Counted from the stretch's first letter, positions 26,344-34,514 are shown. The stretch: 50,924 nt of DNA from an uncultured Planctomycetales bacterium (GCA_947305735.1 CAMZEO010000004.1:1-50924), one strand, 5' to 3'. Notes: generated from the sequence alone by a model not told the origin. Made by a program: numbers and translations.

Positions 26344-26709
26344 TCAGCCGATAATCTCTTTGACTTCGACTTGAATGTACGTCTGACGGTGTCCGTTCTT
26401 TTTGCGGCTGTTCTTGCGTCGACGGAACCAGCGAACGACAACCTTGGGACCTTTGAATTCGGTCGTTTCGACTTTTTGAGTTTTGCCGTTTTCGTCTTTG
26501 ACTTCGACTTCTCTGGTCATGACTTTGCAAACGACCTTCGCGCCCTCGATCGTCGGCTGACCGACGACGACGCCGTCTTCTTTCGAGATAAGAAGAACTT
26601 CGTCGAGTTCGAGGTCGGCGTCCGCTTTAACGTCGCGCAATTCGAGGTACATTTTGCGACCGACTTCGCATTTGTACTGTCGTCCGCCGTCTTTGACAAT
26701 CGCGTACAT
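26344..26709 (-). CDS. rplU: 50S ribosomal protein L21
   Basis: 121 residues, the L21 family of the large subunit. It starts MYAIVKDGGRQYKCEVG, and the C-terminal half contains KVVVRWFRRRKNSRKKNGHRQTYIQVEVKEI, the conserved RNA-binding stretch. Length is slightly above the usual 103 because of an extended loop (REVEVKDENGKTQKVET). In most bacteria rpmA (L27) follows directly; here a strong terminator follows and no rpmA is present. A long structured leader lies upstream. Confidence 0.95.
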   Translation of the reverse strand: MYAIVKDGGRQYKCEVGRKMYLELRDVKADADLELDEVLLISKEDGVVVGQPTIEGAKVVCKVMTREVEVKDENGKTQKVETTEFKGPKVVVRWFRRRKNSRKKNGHRQTYIQVEVKEIIG

Positions 26710-26953
26710 ACTTTCAATCCTTTTTCGATGAAAAACCTAACTTATCGCCGGATTAATCCGGCGGTTACGCCCTCGTTTTATTCCCAATTCAGGCGTAAAA
26801 CACAGCCGACCCATTAGGATCGGGAACGTCTCAGGCGTTAGGCGCGTCGAAGCCGACGCTTGACTGCCGGACGTTGCTTTCGGGAACCCTGGAACCTTCC
26901 CGGCTGAACCGGGCGGCGCGAGGGAACGATCAACAATCGGAGCGCTGATTATA
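26710..26953 (-). promoter_or_regulatory. structured 5' leader of rplU with -10 box
   Basis: A perfect minus-strand TATAAT (26948-26953) with only a weak -35 (TTCCTG) lies just past the rng stop, giving a leader of about 230 nt. It holds several stems: CCCGG/CCGGG, GCGTCG/CGACGC, CCGATCC/GGGTCGG, the 18-bp perfect palindrome CGCCGGATTAATCCGGCG (26746-26763), and two stems that share bases and exclude each other (GTTTTA/TAAAAC and TTACGCC/GGCGTAA). This looks like a regulatory leader of an r-protein gene. Confidence 0.5.
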
Positions 26954-26968
26954 CGCCGTTTGGCGTTT

Positions 26969-28558
26969 TCAGGAAGCGCCCCCCTCTTTGAAACTGACTT
27001 TTTTGCCCGATTCGTCGAAAATCTCGATTTCGATATGTTCCGGCCAAACGTTGGAGACGCTCCTTAAAATAACGGAGACGTCGGCTTCCGATTCGATTCG
27101 CGCGAGTTGAAGCCGTTTCTTATTGTTCATATATTCGGCGACTTCTTCCGAGACTCCGACGAAAATTTGTTTCGCTCGCGGCTCCTGTCCGGCGAGCGTC
27201 AGGAGACGGATAATCTCCAGCGCCATGCTTTCGACCGACTTAATCGCGCCGCCCCCCTTGCAACACGGGCATTCGCGGTAGACGCTGCGTTTGAGACCCG
27301 GTCGGACGCGTTGACGCGTCATCTCGATTAGACCGAACGGGCTGGTGCGAAGAATCTTTGTTTTCGATCGGTCGCGTTTCATCGCGTCGCGCAACGTGCG
27401 CTCGACGGCGCGACGGTGCGCTTCGTTCGTCATGTCGATAAAATCGTTGACGATGACGCCGCCGAGGTCGCGGAGGCGAATTTGACGCGCGATTTCTTTA
27501 GCGGCGCGCAAATTGACTTGAAACGCGGTGTCTTCAGGAGAGTCGTTCGCGCGAAAGTTGCCGCTGTTGACGTCGATGGCGACGAGCGCCTCGGCCTGGT
27601 CGATCACGATCGAACCGCCGTCTTTGAGCGCGACCTTTCGACTGTTGATCTTGGCGATTTCTCCGTCGACGTCGTATTTCGCGAAGAGCGGCTCGCGACC
27701 GTCGTAGTAGGTGATCCGATCGGCGTAACGCGGCATCATGACGCGCAGAAACTCGCCGGCGCGCTCGAACGCGTCGCGTTCGTCGACAATGATTTCGTCG
27801 ACGTCCGCCGTGAACGCGTCGCGAATCGTGCGAATGATCATGTCGCTCTCTTCGTAAATTCCGACCGGACCGGGCAAATTTTTAACGCGGCGAACGATCG
27901 ACTTCCAGAGCCGCATCAGGTAGGCGAGGTCGAGCGCGAGTTCTTTGCGCGTTCGATCGGCGCCGGCGGTTCGCACGATGAAGCCGAGCCCTTTAGGAGG
28001 ATTAAGCTCGTCCATCAGAACGCGCAACTTGCGGCGCGCGCTCTCGCTTTCAATTTTGCGCGAGACGCCCACGCGACCGAGGGACGGCATCAAGACCAGG
28101 TAACGACCGGGAATGCTGATATAGGTCGAGAGCGTTGGCCCTTTGGTGCCGATTCCCTCTTTAATGACCTGAACGACGACCTCGTCTCCTTTTTGGAAGA
28201 CGTCTTGAATCGGCGGCTTGACGCGAGGACGACCGTAGTCGCAGAAATCGTCGTCGCTTCGTCGACGCTCGAATCGTCCGCGCTCGTCCTCTTTGGGAGG
28301 AACAAAATTCGGCGCCTGTTTGAAATAATGAGGTTCGACGTCGCTGATATGAAGGAAACCGTTTCGACCGACTCCGAAGTCGACGAACGCCGCTTGAATA
28401 CTTTGTTCGATATTGACGATAACGCCCTTGTAGATATTGCCGACGTAATTGTCGTTCGTCGTTCGTTCGACGTACAACTCTTCAAGAACGTCGTTTTCCA
28501 CGACCGCGATCCGGCACTCTTCCGGCTGTCGCGCATTAACGAGCATCTTTTGAGACAT
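26969..28558 (-). CDS. rng: ribonuclease E/G
   Basis: A 529-residue RNase E/G family endoribonuclease for mRNA turnover and rRNA processing. An S1 domain (YVGNIYKGVIVNIEQSIQAAFVDFGVGRNGFLHISDV) near 40-80 carries a short insert rich in Arg/Asp. The catalytic part shows AIDVNSGNF (about 327) and GGVIVNDFIDM (about 366) with the metal-binding aspartates, and the zinc-link CPCC. It lacks the long RNase E scaffold tail, so it is of the short, RNase G-like type. It lies between the DUF2344 gene and rplU on the minus strand, an order shared with many bacteria. Confidence 0.92.
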   Translation of the reverse strand: MSQKMLVNARQPEECRIAVVENDVLEELYVERTTNDNYVGNIYKGVIVNIEQSIQAAFVDFGVGRNGFLHISDVEPHYFKQAPNFVPPKEDERGRFERRRSDDDFCDYGRPRVKPPIQDVFQKGDEVVVQVIKEGIGTKGPTLSTYISIPGRYLVLMPSLGRVGVSRKIESESARRKLRVLMDELNPPKGLGFIVRTAGADRTRKELALDLAYLMRLWKSIVRRVKNLPGPVGIYEESDMIIRTIRDAFTADVDEIIVDERDAFERAGEFLRVMMPRYADRITYYDGREPLFAKYDVDGEIAKINSRKVALKDGGSIVIDQAEALVAIDVNSGNFRANDSPEDTAFQVNLRAAKEIARQIRLRDLGGVIVNDFIDMTNEAHRRAVERTLRDAMKRDRSKTKILRTSPFGLIEMTRQRVRPGLKRSVYRECPCCKGGGAIKSVESMALEIIRLLTLAGQEPRAKQIFVGVSEEVAEYMNNKKRLQLARIESEADVSVILRSVSNVWPEHIEIEIFDESGKKVSFKEGGAS

Positions 28559-28588
28559 GAAAACTGCTTTCTCGACGATAAAGGAACC

Positions 28589-29224
28589 CTAAAGCCGTTC
28601 GTCCGCGATATACGTTCGATTGCGATTTGGAAAGATCGTTCGAAAAAGCAAAGAATCAAGACCCAGCAGCGCGAATATCTCGCGCGCGCCCGCTTCGGGA
28701 CCCGACTGCGCCGACAGGACGAACCGAAGGGTCGAACCGTCGAGCGCCAGCTCTTTGACGGGGGCGCGCGCGTCGACCGTTTTGCCGTTCGCTTTGACGA
28801 CTTCAACGGATTCCGCGCTCATAAAGTCCGATATTTTCCCGGTTAGCTCGTCGACAAGTTCTTCGGGAACGGTCGCCTCGTAGGAGAACGCGAGCGCCTG
28901 TTGTTTCGGCGCCCCCTCTTCCAGAGGAACCGCTCGGAGGAATTCCAGCCCTTCGACGCTCGCGTCGTTGAGCTTTTGCAAAAGAACTTCCGGGAGCCAG
29001 TCTTCTTCTAAGATCAATTCCATAGCTTCGTCGTCGCTTGAAAATCCCAAGGGGAGAGCCGAAAGATAACTAACTCTCGGCTTCGGATGAAATCCTTGCG
29101 ACTTGGCGATCGGCAATTCGGCGCGGCGCATAAGACGTTCCATAGCGCGCATAAGATCGCGATGTCCTATGAAACGCAAATTGCCGCGCTTACTAAAACG
29201 CAACCTGTACCGCCGACGAGCCAT
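28589..29224 (-). CDS. TIGR03936 family radical SAM-associated protein (DUF2344)
   Basis: About 211 residues from ATG 29224. RRRYRLRFSKRGNLRFIGHRDLMRAMERLMRRAELPIAKSQGFHPKPRVSY is the diagnostic DUF2344 start. These proteins usually occur with, or fused to, a radical SAM enzyme encoded next to rng and rplU; that partner is not in this window. The track ORF opens 29 codons earlier at a TTG, but the family normally begins just before RYRLRFSKRG, so I prefer 29224. Neither start has a strong ribosome site. A role in RNA or ribosome modification is presumed, not shown. Confidence 0.8.
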   Translation of the reverse strand: MARRRYRLRFSKRGNLRFIGHRDLMRAMERLMRRAELPIAKSQGFHPKPRVSYLSALPLGFSSDDEAMELILEEDWLPEVLLQKLNDASVEGLEFLRAVPLEEGAPKQQALAFSYEATVPEELVDELTGKISDFMSAESVEVVKANGKTVDARAPVKELALDGSTLRFVLSAQSGPEAGAREIFALLGLDSLLFRTIFPNRNRTYIADERL

Positions 29225-29394
29225 TGGGCGTTCGATCGTTTCGACACGTCTTTGTCGAAACGCCTTTCTAATAAACTTATCCGTTCCGCCGCCGCGCGCT
29301 CTTCCTTTCAACCGATCCGGTGGACGAATCGGTCTGATTTTCCCCGCGCGATCGCTCGCGCCTGGATGAAGTTAACGCGACTGAGGAAGGCGAC

Positions 29395-29422
29395 AATATA
29401 GCGATATCTTTTCGCGTTGGAA
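29395..29422 (-). promoter_or_regulatory. possible promoter of the DUF2344-rng operon
   Basis: Minus strand TTCCAA (29417-29422), 16-bp spacer, TATATT (29395-29400). The match is only moderate. Otherwise the 29225-29634 gap shows T/A runs near 29590-29610 and no gene. Confidence 0.35.
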
Positions 29423-29634
29423 GCGCCGCGACGCGTTTGAGGCGTCGGCGAGCGTCGAACAACGCGCGATTTACAAAAGTCTTCCGACGCGTCGACGGAC
29501 GATCGACGCGTCGACGTTCGATTCTGCGGAGCCGAGCCTTCCGATGTTCGGCGCGCAAACCGCATTGTTTCCAGTATATTTTACCTATTTTGTCTTTTTT
29601 TGCAAGGGAAAAATTATCGCCGCGAAAGACGGGG

Positions 29635-31389
29635 TTAATAGCCCGTATGATTGCGTTCGTGCCAGTCGTTGCGAAGCAACATTCTTACTTCGGACGACGA
29701 TTCCATAAGCAACGCGCGCGCGGCGAGGTCTTGACAGTCGGCGATCGAATAGCTTTCGCAAACCTCTTTGAGGCGAAGAATCATGCCGGGCGCGACGCTG
29801 ATCGAACGCAAACCAAGCCCGAGCAGAAGCGGAATATTTTCCGGAACGCTTCCCATCTGACCGCACAACGAGACGGGTTTGTCGTAGGTTCGGGAGACGT
29901 CGACGATCCTTTTAATCATTCTGAGCAGAGCCGGGGCTTCCTGTTCGTACAACTCGCTCACGTTGGGGTTCGTTCGATCGGTCGCCATCGCGTACTGGAG
30001 CAGATCGTTGGTGCCGATGCTGAAAAAATCGGCGTCATGCGCAAACTGTTCGAGCGTCATGACGGCCGCGGGCGTTTCGACCATAATTCCCAGGGGAATA
30101 TTGTGATCGAACGGGACGTTTTTTTCGAGCAATTCGTCGCGGACGTCGTTGAAGATCATTCTTGCTTTTCGGAATTCCATAATGGTCGAAACAAGCGGGA
30201 ACATGACGGCTATTTTGCCGAAGACGCTCGCGCGAAGCAACGCGCGGATTTGCGCGCGAAACATATCGCCGTTGCGCAAAGAAAGCCGGACGCTTCGCAG
30301 ACCGAGAAAAGGATTGGGCTCGGGTTCCGCCGTGAATTTCAGACCGTTGGGAAGCTTGTCGGCTCCAAGATCGAACGTTCGGATCGCGACCGGTCGCCCG
30401 TTCATCGCCTCCGCGACTTGTTTATACGCGGCAAAATGCGTTTCCTCGTTGGGCAACGTTCCCGAAGGGCTCGTTAAATAGAGGAATTCCGTTCTATAAA
30501 GTCCGACGCCAGGCGCGCCGTAATCGTAACACAGCTTCGCCTCTTGCGGAAATTCAATATTTCCCTTGATTTCAATGTCGACGCCGTCGCTCGTCCGCGC
30601 GTAAATAGAACGGTTTTTTTGTTCAAGCCGACGTTGCTCTTCGCGCAACGCGTTACGCTTGCGTTCGTATTGTTCCAGAACGTCGGGACTCGGATCGAGA
30701 ATGAGTCTGCCGAACTCGCCGTCGACAATCGCCACGGTGGACTCGTTCGTTTCCGTAAGAAACGAGCCGACTCCAAGAACCGTCGGAACGTGAAGCGCCG
30801 CCGCGACGATCGCCGTGTGACTGCCGATCGCGCCGTTTTCCGTTACGATCGCCGCCGTTTTGGCCGGGTCAAGTTTCGACGCCGCGCTCGGTTTGAGAAA
30901 AGACGCCGCGACGATTGTCGGTTCCTTGGTCTCCGCCCTGTCGACGGCGCGGATCGACAGGAGTTCGTGAAGGAGACGATCGCGAAGGTCGAGAATGTCG
31001 TTGGCGCGTTCGGCGTAATGGGGATCGAGATTGCGGAGAAGATCCGCCTGCTGATTCAACGTGGAGTCGACCGCGTATTCCGCCGTCACGAGGTGTTCGG
31101 AGACCGATTTTTCGATGCGCGAACGCATGCCCGCGTCGTTCAAAATGAGAAGATAAGCCTCGTAAAGGCGTCCAAATTCCGCGCCAAGCTGTCTGGCCGC
31201 GTCGTCCCGGCTTGACTCCAGCGCCGCGTTGGCGCCGCGAAACGCCGCGTCGACGCGGCGGAGTTCTTTGTCGACCTGATTCGGCTGAATCAAAACCCGT
31301 TTTTGCGAACCGACGCGGTCGCTAACAACGACGGTCATTTTTCCGATCGCGACGCCGGGATATACGGGGACGCCTTGAAATACTTTCAT
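29635..31389 (-). CDS. ptsI: PTS enzyme I (phosphoenolpyruvate-protein phosphotransferase)
   Basis: 584 residues. Enzyme I autophosphorylates from PEP and passes the phosphate to HPr. It begins VFQGVPVYPGVAIGK; GSHTAIVAAALHVPTVLG contains the active-site His; LYRTEFLYL, RTFDLGADK and SLCGQMG mark the PEP-binding barrel. There is no N-terminal GAF domain, so it is of the sugar-PTS EI type rather than EI-Ntr. It lies 39 bp after ptsH. No clear terminator was seen after it. No EIIB or EIIC gene is nearby, so its phosphate probably goes to the two PtsN-like EIIA proteins (inference). Confidence 0.93.
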   Translation of the reverse strand: MKVFQGVPVYPGVAIGKMTVVVSDRVGSQKRVLIQPNQVDKELRRVDAAFRGANAALESSRDDAARQLGAEFGRLYEAYLLILNDAGMRSRIEKSVSEHLVTAEYAVDSTLNQQADLLRNLDPHYAERANDILDLRDRLLHELLSIRAVDRAETKEPTIVAASFLKPSAASKLDPAKTAAIVTENGAIGSHTAIVAAALHVPTVLGVGSFLTETNESTVAIVDGEFGRLILDPSPDVLEQYERKRNALREEQRRLEQKNRSIYARTSDGVDIEIKGNIEFPQEAKLCYDYGAPGVGLYRTEFLYLTSPSGTLPNEETHFAAYKQVAEAMNGRPVAIRTFDLGADKLPNGLKFTAEPEPNPFLGLRSVRLSLRNGDMFRAQIRALLRASVFGKIAVMFPLVSTIMEFRKARMIFNDVRDELLEKNVPFDHNIPLGIMVETPAAVMTLEQFAHDADFFSIGTNDLLQYAMATDRTNPNVSELYEQEAPALLRMIKRIVDVSRTYDKPVSLCGQMGSVPENIPLLLGLGLRSISVAPGMILRLKEVCESYSIADCQDLAARALLMESSSEVRMLLRNDWHERNHTGY

Positions 31390-31428
31390 CTTAGACTTTC
31401 TGAGTAAGAAGGAAAGTTAGCGCGCTCA

Positions 31429-31725
31429 TTACAGGTCGACGGGCGCCGCGGAAGCGAATTCGTCTTCGTAGAATTTATGATCGAAAAGCTCTTGAATTGC
31501 CTCGACGGCTTGTATTTCGTCGTCTCCTTCCGCGCTTAGCGTCAACACGGTTCCTTGAGGAGCCATAAGGGTCAGAAGGTCGAGGCAACTTTTGCAGTCC
31601 GCTCTATATCCTTCCTTGGCAAGCGTGAGTTTCGAGGCGTATTTCATCGCCGTTTTGCACACAAGCGACGCGTCGCGGACATGGAAACCGGCTGTGTTCG
31701 AGATAGTCAGTTCTTTGGTGATCAC
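31429..31725 (-). CDS. ptsH: phosphocarrier protein HPr
   Basis: 98 residues from a GTG start at 31725. The EI-phosphorylated His is exactly residue 15 (NTAGFHVRDAS), but the usual HARPA context is HVRDA. Ser46 (CKSCLDLL) is also exactly in place, so it could be a target for HPr kinase. The C-terminus carries a short acidic extension (FYEDEFASAAPVDL). AGGA is only two bases before the GTG, unusually tight, yet the start fits the family alignment. Upstream lie two tandem terminators and two candidate promoters, so expression may be conditional. Confidence 0.9.
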   Translation of the reverse strand: MITKELTISNTAGFHVRDASLVCKTAMKYASKLTLAKEGYRADCKSCLDLLTLMAPQGTVLTLSAEGDDEIQAVEAIQELFDHKFYEDEFASAAPVDL

Positions 31726-31742
31726 TTCCTGTGGCGCTTTCT

Positions 31743-31770
31743 ATTAAAAAGGGCGACGCTCGTTTTTCAA
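31743..31770 (-). promoter_or_regulatory. proximal candidate promoter of ptsHI
   Basis: Minus strand TTGAAA (31765-31770), 16-bp spacer, TTTAAT (31743-31748), ending 17 bp before the GTG start. It lies downstream of both terminators. Confidence 0.45.
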
Positions 31771-31867
31771 ATGTTTCAAGGCGTCCTTGCTTTGTCGAAA
31801 CGAAAAACGTTCCGATCGGTTCGTTTTCATTTCACGTCGTTCGGCGTTCGAGGGGCGCCGCGTCCCC

Positions 31868-31895
31868 AAAAACGCTCTCGACGAGCTTATCGAGA
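31868..31895 (-). terminator. second of two tandem terminators before ptsH
   Basis: Minus-strand TCTCGA/TCGAGA stem with an 8-nt loop, then GCG and five T. It follows the larger terminator at 31906-31944. Confidence 0.55.
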
Positions 31896-31905
31896 ATCTC
31901 AATAA

Positions 31906-31944
31906 CAAAAAGGCGGCGTCAACCTCTTGCCAGGAGGTTGCGCC
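31906..31944 (-). terminator. strong terminator between ptsN and ptsH
   Basis: Minus-strand GGCGCAACCTC with GAGGTTGACGCC (11 paired bases around one bulged base), loop about 7 nt, followed by GCC and TTTTTGTT. It lies downstream of a consensus promoter at 32033, so it may serve as the end of the ptsN transcript or as an attenuator in a ptsHI leader. Confidence 0.7.
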
Positions 31945-32032
31945 GCGCGGTCGATTCAGCGTTTTTCGCGTTCTTTTTCGCCCGGCTCTTCAGGCGATTT
32001 TAAAAGAGAATCAGCGACGCGCGAGGCGTCGT

Positions 32033-32061
32033 ATCATAACCATATTGGGACGATGCGTCAA
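32033..32061 (-). promoter_or_regulatory. distal consensus promoter upstream of ptsHI
   Basis: Minus strand TTGACG (32056-32061), 17-bp spacer, TATGAT (32033-32038). Transcripts would run about 300 nt, through both terminators, before reaching ptsH. Confidence 0.55.
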
Positions 32062-32112
32062 TGTAAAAAAAAGTCGGTCGGGGCGCGCCGCGTCAAACGC
32101 TCCGATCAAGGG

Positions 32113-32595
32113 TCAGTCGCCGGACGAATAAGCCCCTTCGTCGGCTTCGTTGAGAAGGTTCAGAACGTCTTCGCGATTGAAACTTTGTTGCAAATAGCGA
32201 CAGAACGCCTTGTCTCTCAACTGGATTGTGATGTGATGAAGCGCTTCCACGTGCTCCTCTTTGAGCGCCGGATTGGAAACGATCAGGAAAAACAAGTTGA
32301 CCCTTTCGCAGTCGAGGCTGTCGAAATCGACGCCGTCGGCGCTTACGCCGACCGTGCCGACAAGAGACTCGACGCCGGCGTAACGCGCATGCGGTATCGC
32401 CACGCCCCCGCCAATAGCCGTGGTGCCGAGCGCTTCGCGTTCGAGCGTCTTCGTAATGATGTTTTCGACTTCCGCCTCGGGAAATCCGCCCGAGTCCGCA
32501 AGCGACTGAACCATCTCGCGAATGACCCCTTCCTTGGTCGTCGCTTTAAGGTTCGTAACGATAGAATCTGGAAGTATAAAATCGGAAAATTTCAT
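32113..32595 (-). CDS. ptsN: PtsN-like EIIA (nitrogen/fructose-type), copy 1
   Basis: 160 residues. A EIIA-Ntr/Fru domain with the phospho-acceptor His69 in GGGVAIPHARY. It starts MKFSDFILPDSIVTNLKATTKEGVIREMV after a good GGAGC site. PtsN proteins are mostly regulatory, controlling potassium and nitrogen balance or kinase activities rather than sugar transport. A paralogue of the same size lies 374 bp upstream; in the first 32 residues 27 are identical. No permease is nearby. The C-terminal tail (EGAYSSGD) differs from copy 2. Confidence 0.88.
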   Translation of the reverse strand: MKFSDFILPDSIVTNLKATTKEGVIREMVQSLADSGGFPEAEVENIITKTLEREALGTTAIGGGVAIPHARYAGVESLVGTVGVSADGVDFDSLDCERVNLFFLIVSNPALKEEHVEALHHITIQLRDKAFCRYLQQSFNREDVLNLLNEADEGAYSSGD

Positions 32596-32969
32596 TCGTA
32601 TTGCTCCTAAAGCGCTTGGAGTCTTAAAGGTTCTAAAACGTCGCTCGAAAGTCGACCTCCGCTATTTCCAACCGTCGCGTCGACGTCGTTCGGTCAATCC
32701 CGTCGTTTTTCCGGCTTCTTTTCATCGAAAGCGAACGCCGCGAATTGTCTGCGGAACATTCCGCGTCGGATGCGATTCCAAACGTTTCGAAGCGAGGAAT
32801 CGCGATCGTCGGGACGTTTGAGTCGGCTCCGAATAAAACGCGCGAGCGCGAGACGAACCGTCGAACGCGGGCGCCGCCGTTTCCGCGCGACGACGAAACC
32901 GGAAAAATATCGCGTCGACGTCGCTCGCGCGAGGTTGGAAGGATTGAAACGTCGCGCCGCCTCGGAAAA
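32596..32969. other. 374-bp gap between the two ptsN copies
   Basis: No ORF on either strand is convincing, and I see no clear promoter or U-tract terminator. The base composition is as in the surroundings. Possible remnants of the duplication were looked for and none were obvious. Confidence 0.4.
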
Positions 32970-33449
32970 TCAGCCTACTCCCAGACCGTTTGCGTCGGCG
33001 TCGGCAAGAATCTTGTTGATTTCGTCTTTCGAAGCCGCCTTTTTAAGCGACGAGCAAAAGTTTTCGCTCTTGATATGACGCGTGATATGTTCGAGGGCGC
33101 GAAGATGTTCGCCGGGACGATCGGGCGGAGAAACGAGCAGAAAGAAAAGGTTGACCTTTTCGCAGTCGAGGCTGCTGAAATCGACGCCCTCTTCGCTTAC
33201 CGCGACGCACCCGATGAGACGCTCGACGCTAATGTGTTTCGTATGAGGAACGGCGATTCCGTTGCCAATGCCGGTGGTGCCCAGCTCTTCGCGACGCATA
33301 ATCGCGTTGATAATGTTTTCCGCCTCGGCGTCTGGAATACCGCCCGCCGCGCACATCGACTGAACCATTTCGCGAACGACGCCTTCTTTGGTCGTCGCTT
33401 CAAGGTTCGTAACAACAGAATCGCCAAGAATAAAATCGGAAAATTTCAT
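32970..33449 (-). CDS. ptsN: PtsN-like EIIA (nitrogen/fructose-type), copy 2
   Basis: 159 residues from the ATG at 33449, the start that matches copy 1 (MKFSDFILGDSVVTNLEATTKEGVVREMV) and follows GGGAG. His69 is in NGIAVPHTKH. The track ORF runs 92 codons further upstream without a stop, but that part resembles nothing and lies across a candidate promoter. Two tandem EIIA copies sharing one HPr/EI pair suggest divided regulatory roles. It lies between hpf and copy 1, resembling the hpf-ptsN pairing of the rpoN cluster in proteobacteria; no rpoN or hprK is present here. Confidence 0.88.
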   Translation of the reverse strand: MKFSDFILGDSVVTNLEATTKEGVVREMVQSMCAAGGIPDAEAENIINAIMRREELGTTGIGNGIAVPHTKHISVERLIGCVAVSEEGVDFSSLDCEKVNLFFLLVSPPDRPGEHLRALEHITRHIKSENFCSSLKKAASKDEINKILADADANGLGVG

Positions 33450-33654
33450 TCGCAAAACTCCCAAAAAGTTCTTCAAACCCAAAGTTATGGGGGCGGAACG
33501 TAGACGATCCGTCAACGGAACGGCCCGAACGGACGCCGCGAAAAAGACGCGACTCCGACCGACGCGACCGGACGCTGAAACGTCGCGTTCCTCAAGCGCC
33601 TTTTTGAATTCAATCTCTCGTTCCAACAGAGTATTGTAATCGTTTTTGAAGGTT

Positions 33655-33683
33655 TGTATATAGAAGAACGCGCCGGATTTCAA
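33655..33683 (-). promoter_or_regulatory. candidate promoter of ptsN copy 2
   Basis: Minus strand TTGAAA (33678-33683), 17-bp spacer, TATACA (33655-33660), about 200 bp before the ATG and after the hpf terminator. Confidence 0.45.
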
Positions 33684-33759
33684 AGAAACGTCAGAAAATT
33701 TTTTAAAGACGCTTTTAGAAAACAATTCGTTTTTTACGGGAAACTGTGCAAATTACCCC

Positions 33760-33803
33760 CAAAAAAAAGACCGCCGTCTTTCGGAAAACGATCGACGACG
33801 GTC
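33760..33803 (-). terminator. strong terminator of hpf
   Basis: Minus-strand GACCGTCGTC/GACGGCGGTC, a 10-bp stem with one G-T pair, followed by nine T. It lies about 84 bp past the hpf stop and separates hpf from ptsN copy 2. Confidence 0.85.
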
Positions 33804-33886
33804 TGTCCCGTTCAGCTTGAACGCGCGGTAAAGAGCGCGACTGGAAATCGATTAGGAAGGGGGAAAAGAACGATATGAAAAGGCGA

Positions 33887-34183
33887 TCAACGGTGATCGG
33901 TCAGTTTTTCTTTGAATTTTCGCATTTGCTGTTCGAGTTTGTCGATCGTCTGATCAAGACAACCCCAGAGATCGCCGGACGTATATTCCGCGCGGAAGTC
34001 TTTTTTCAGCTCGGTGACGACGGTAACTTCAACTTTCGGCTCGTCCGCCTTGTCGAGGTCGACAAGGACGTTAATATCGGAAACTCGTTCGACGAAACGC
34101 TCCAGCTTGGCGACTTTTTCGGCGATTTTATCGCGGGTGGCTTCCGCCATTTCTCCGTGACGAACTTGAACTTGAATATTCAT
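33887..34183 (-). CDS. hpf: ribosome hibernation promoting factor, short form
   Basis: 98 residues from ATG 34183, which follows GGAG; the much longer track ORF is ignored. IQVQVRHGEMAEATRDKIAEKVAKLERFVERVSDINVLVDLDKADEPKVEVTVV is the S30AE/HPF fold. It lacks the C-terminal domain of long HPF, so it is a short HPF/YfiA type that binds the 30S decoding region; 100S dimers would need a partner in this form. Expressed from a separate unit ending in a strong terminator, next to PTS genes, which suggests a link to nutrient state (inference). Confidence 0.9.
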   Translation of the reverse strand: MNIQVQVRHGEMAEATRDKIAEKVAKLERFVERVSDINVLVDLDKADEPKVEVTVVTELKKDFRAEYTSGDLWGCLDQTIDKLEQQMRKFKEKLTDHR

Positions 34184-34325
34184 CTTATCTCTCCTTACCC
34201 CTGTTTTAAGGGTCTGAGTCGGGCGATCGAAACGCGTCGGAAGCGCGGCGTCGCGCCTGCGGCGGCGGCGCGGAGGAATAAGACCTGACGCGCCGTTTGT
34301 GCGATTCGATCGATGTGGCGTCGAT

Positions 34326-34352
34326 GAAAAAACAGAGCCGCGACGCGACTCT
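34326..34352 (-). terminator. terminator-like hairpin in front of hpf
   Basis: Minus-strand AGAGTCG/CGGCTCT, 7-bp stem with one G-T pair, 5-nt loop, followed by GTTTTTTC. A weak promoter (TTGCTT 34388-34393, 17 bp, TAAGAT 34365-34370) would place this hairpin at the very 5' end of the hpf transcript, so it could be an attenuator or a stability hairpin. Confidence 0.5.
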
Positions 34353-34514
34353 CTTATCGATCTCATCTTAATAAATAGTATCCGAAAAAGCAAGGAAAGT
34401 TTCTTACAAAATGGAAAAAAACGGAAAATTGTGAGAAGACTTTTGAGAAAATCGACGATTTTTCGTCTTGACTTCGCGCGTCCGTCGGCGGTGAGCGCGT
34501 CGAAAAACCTTTCG

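Noticed and set aside
33450-33725. 92-codon in-frame N-terminal extension of ptsN copy 2
   Set aside because: The paralogue starts at the matching ATG, a ribosome site is present there, and the extension crosses a candidate promoter.
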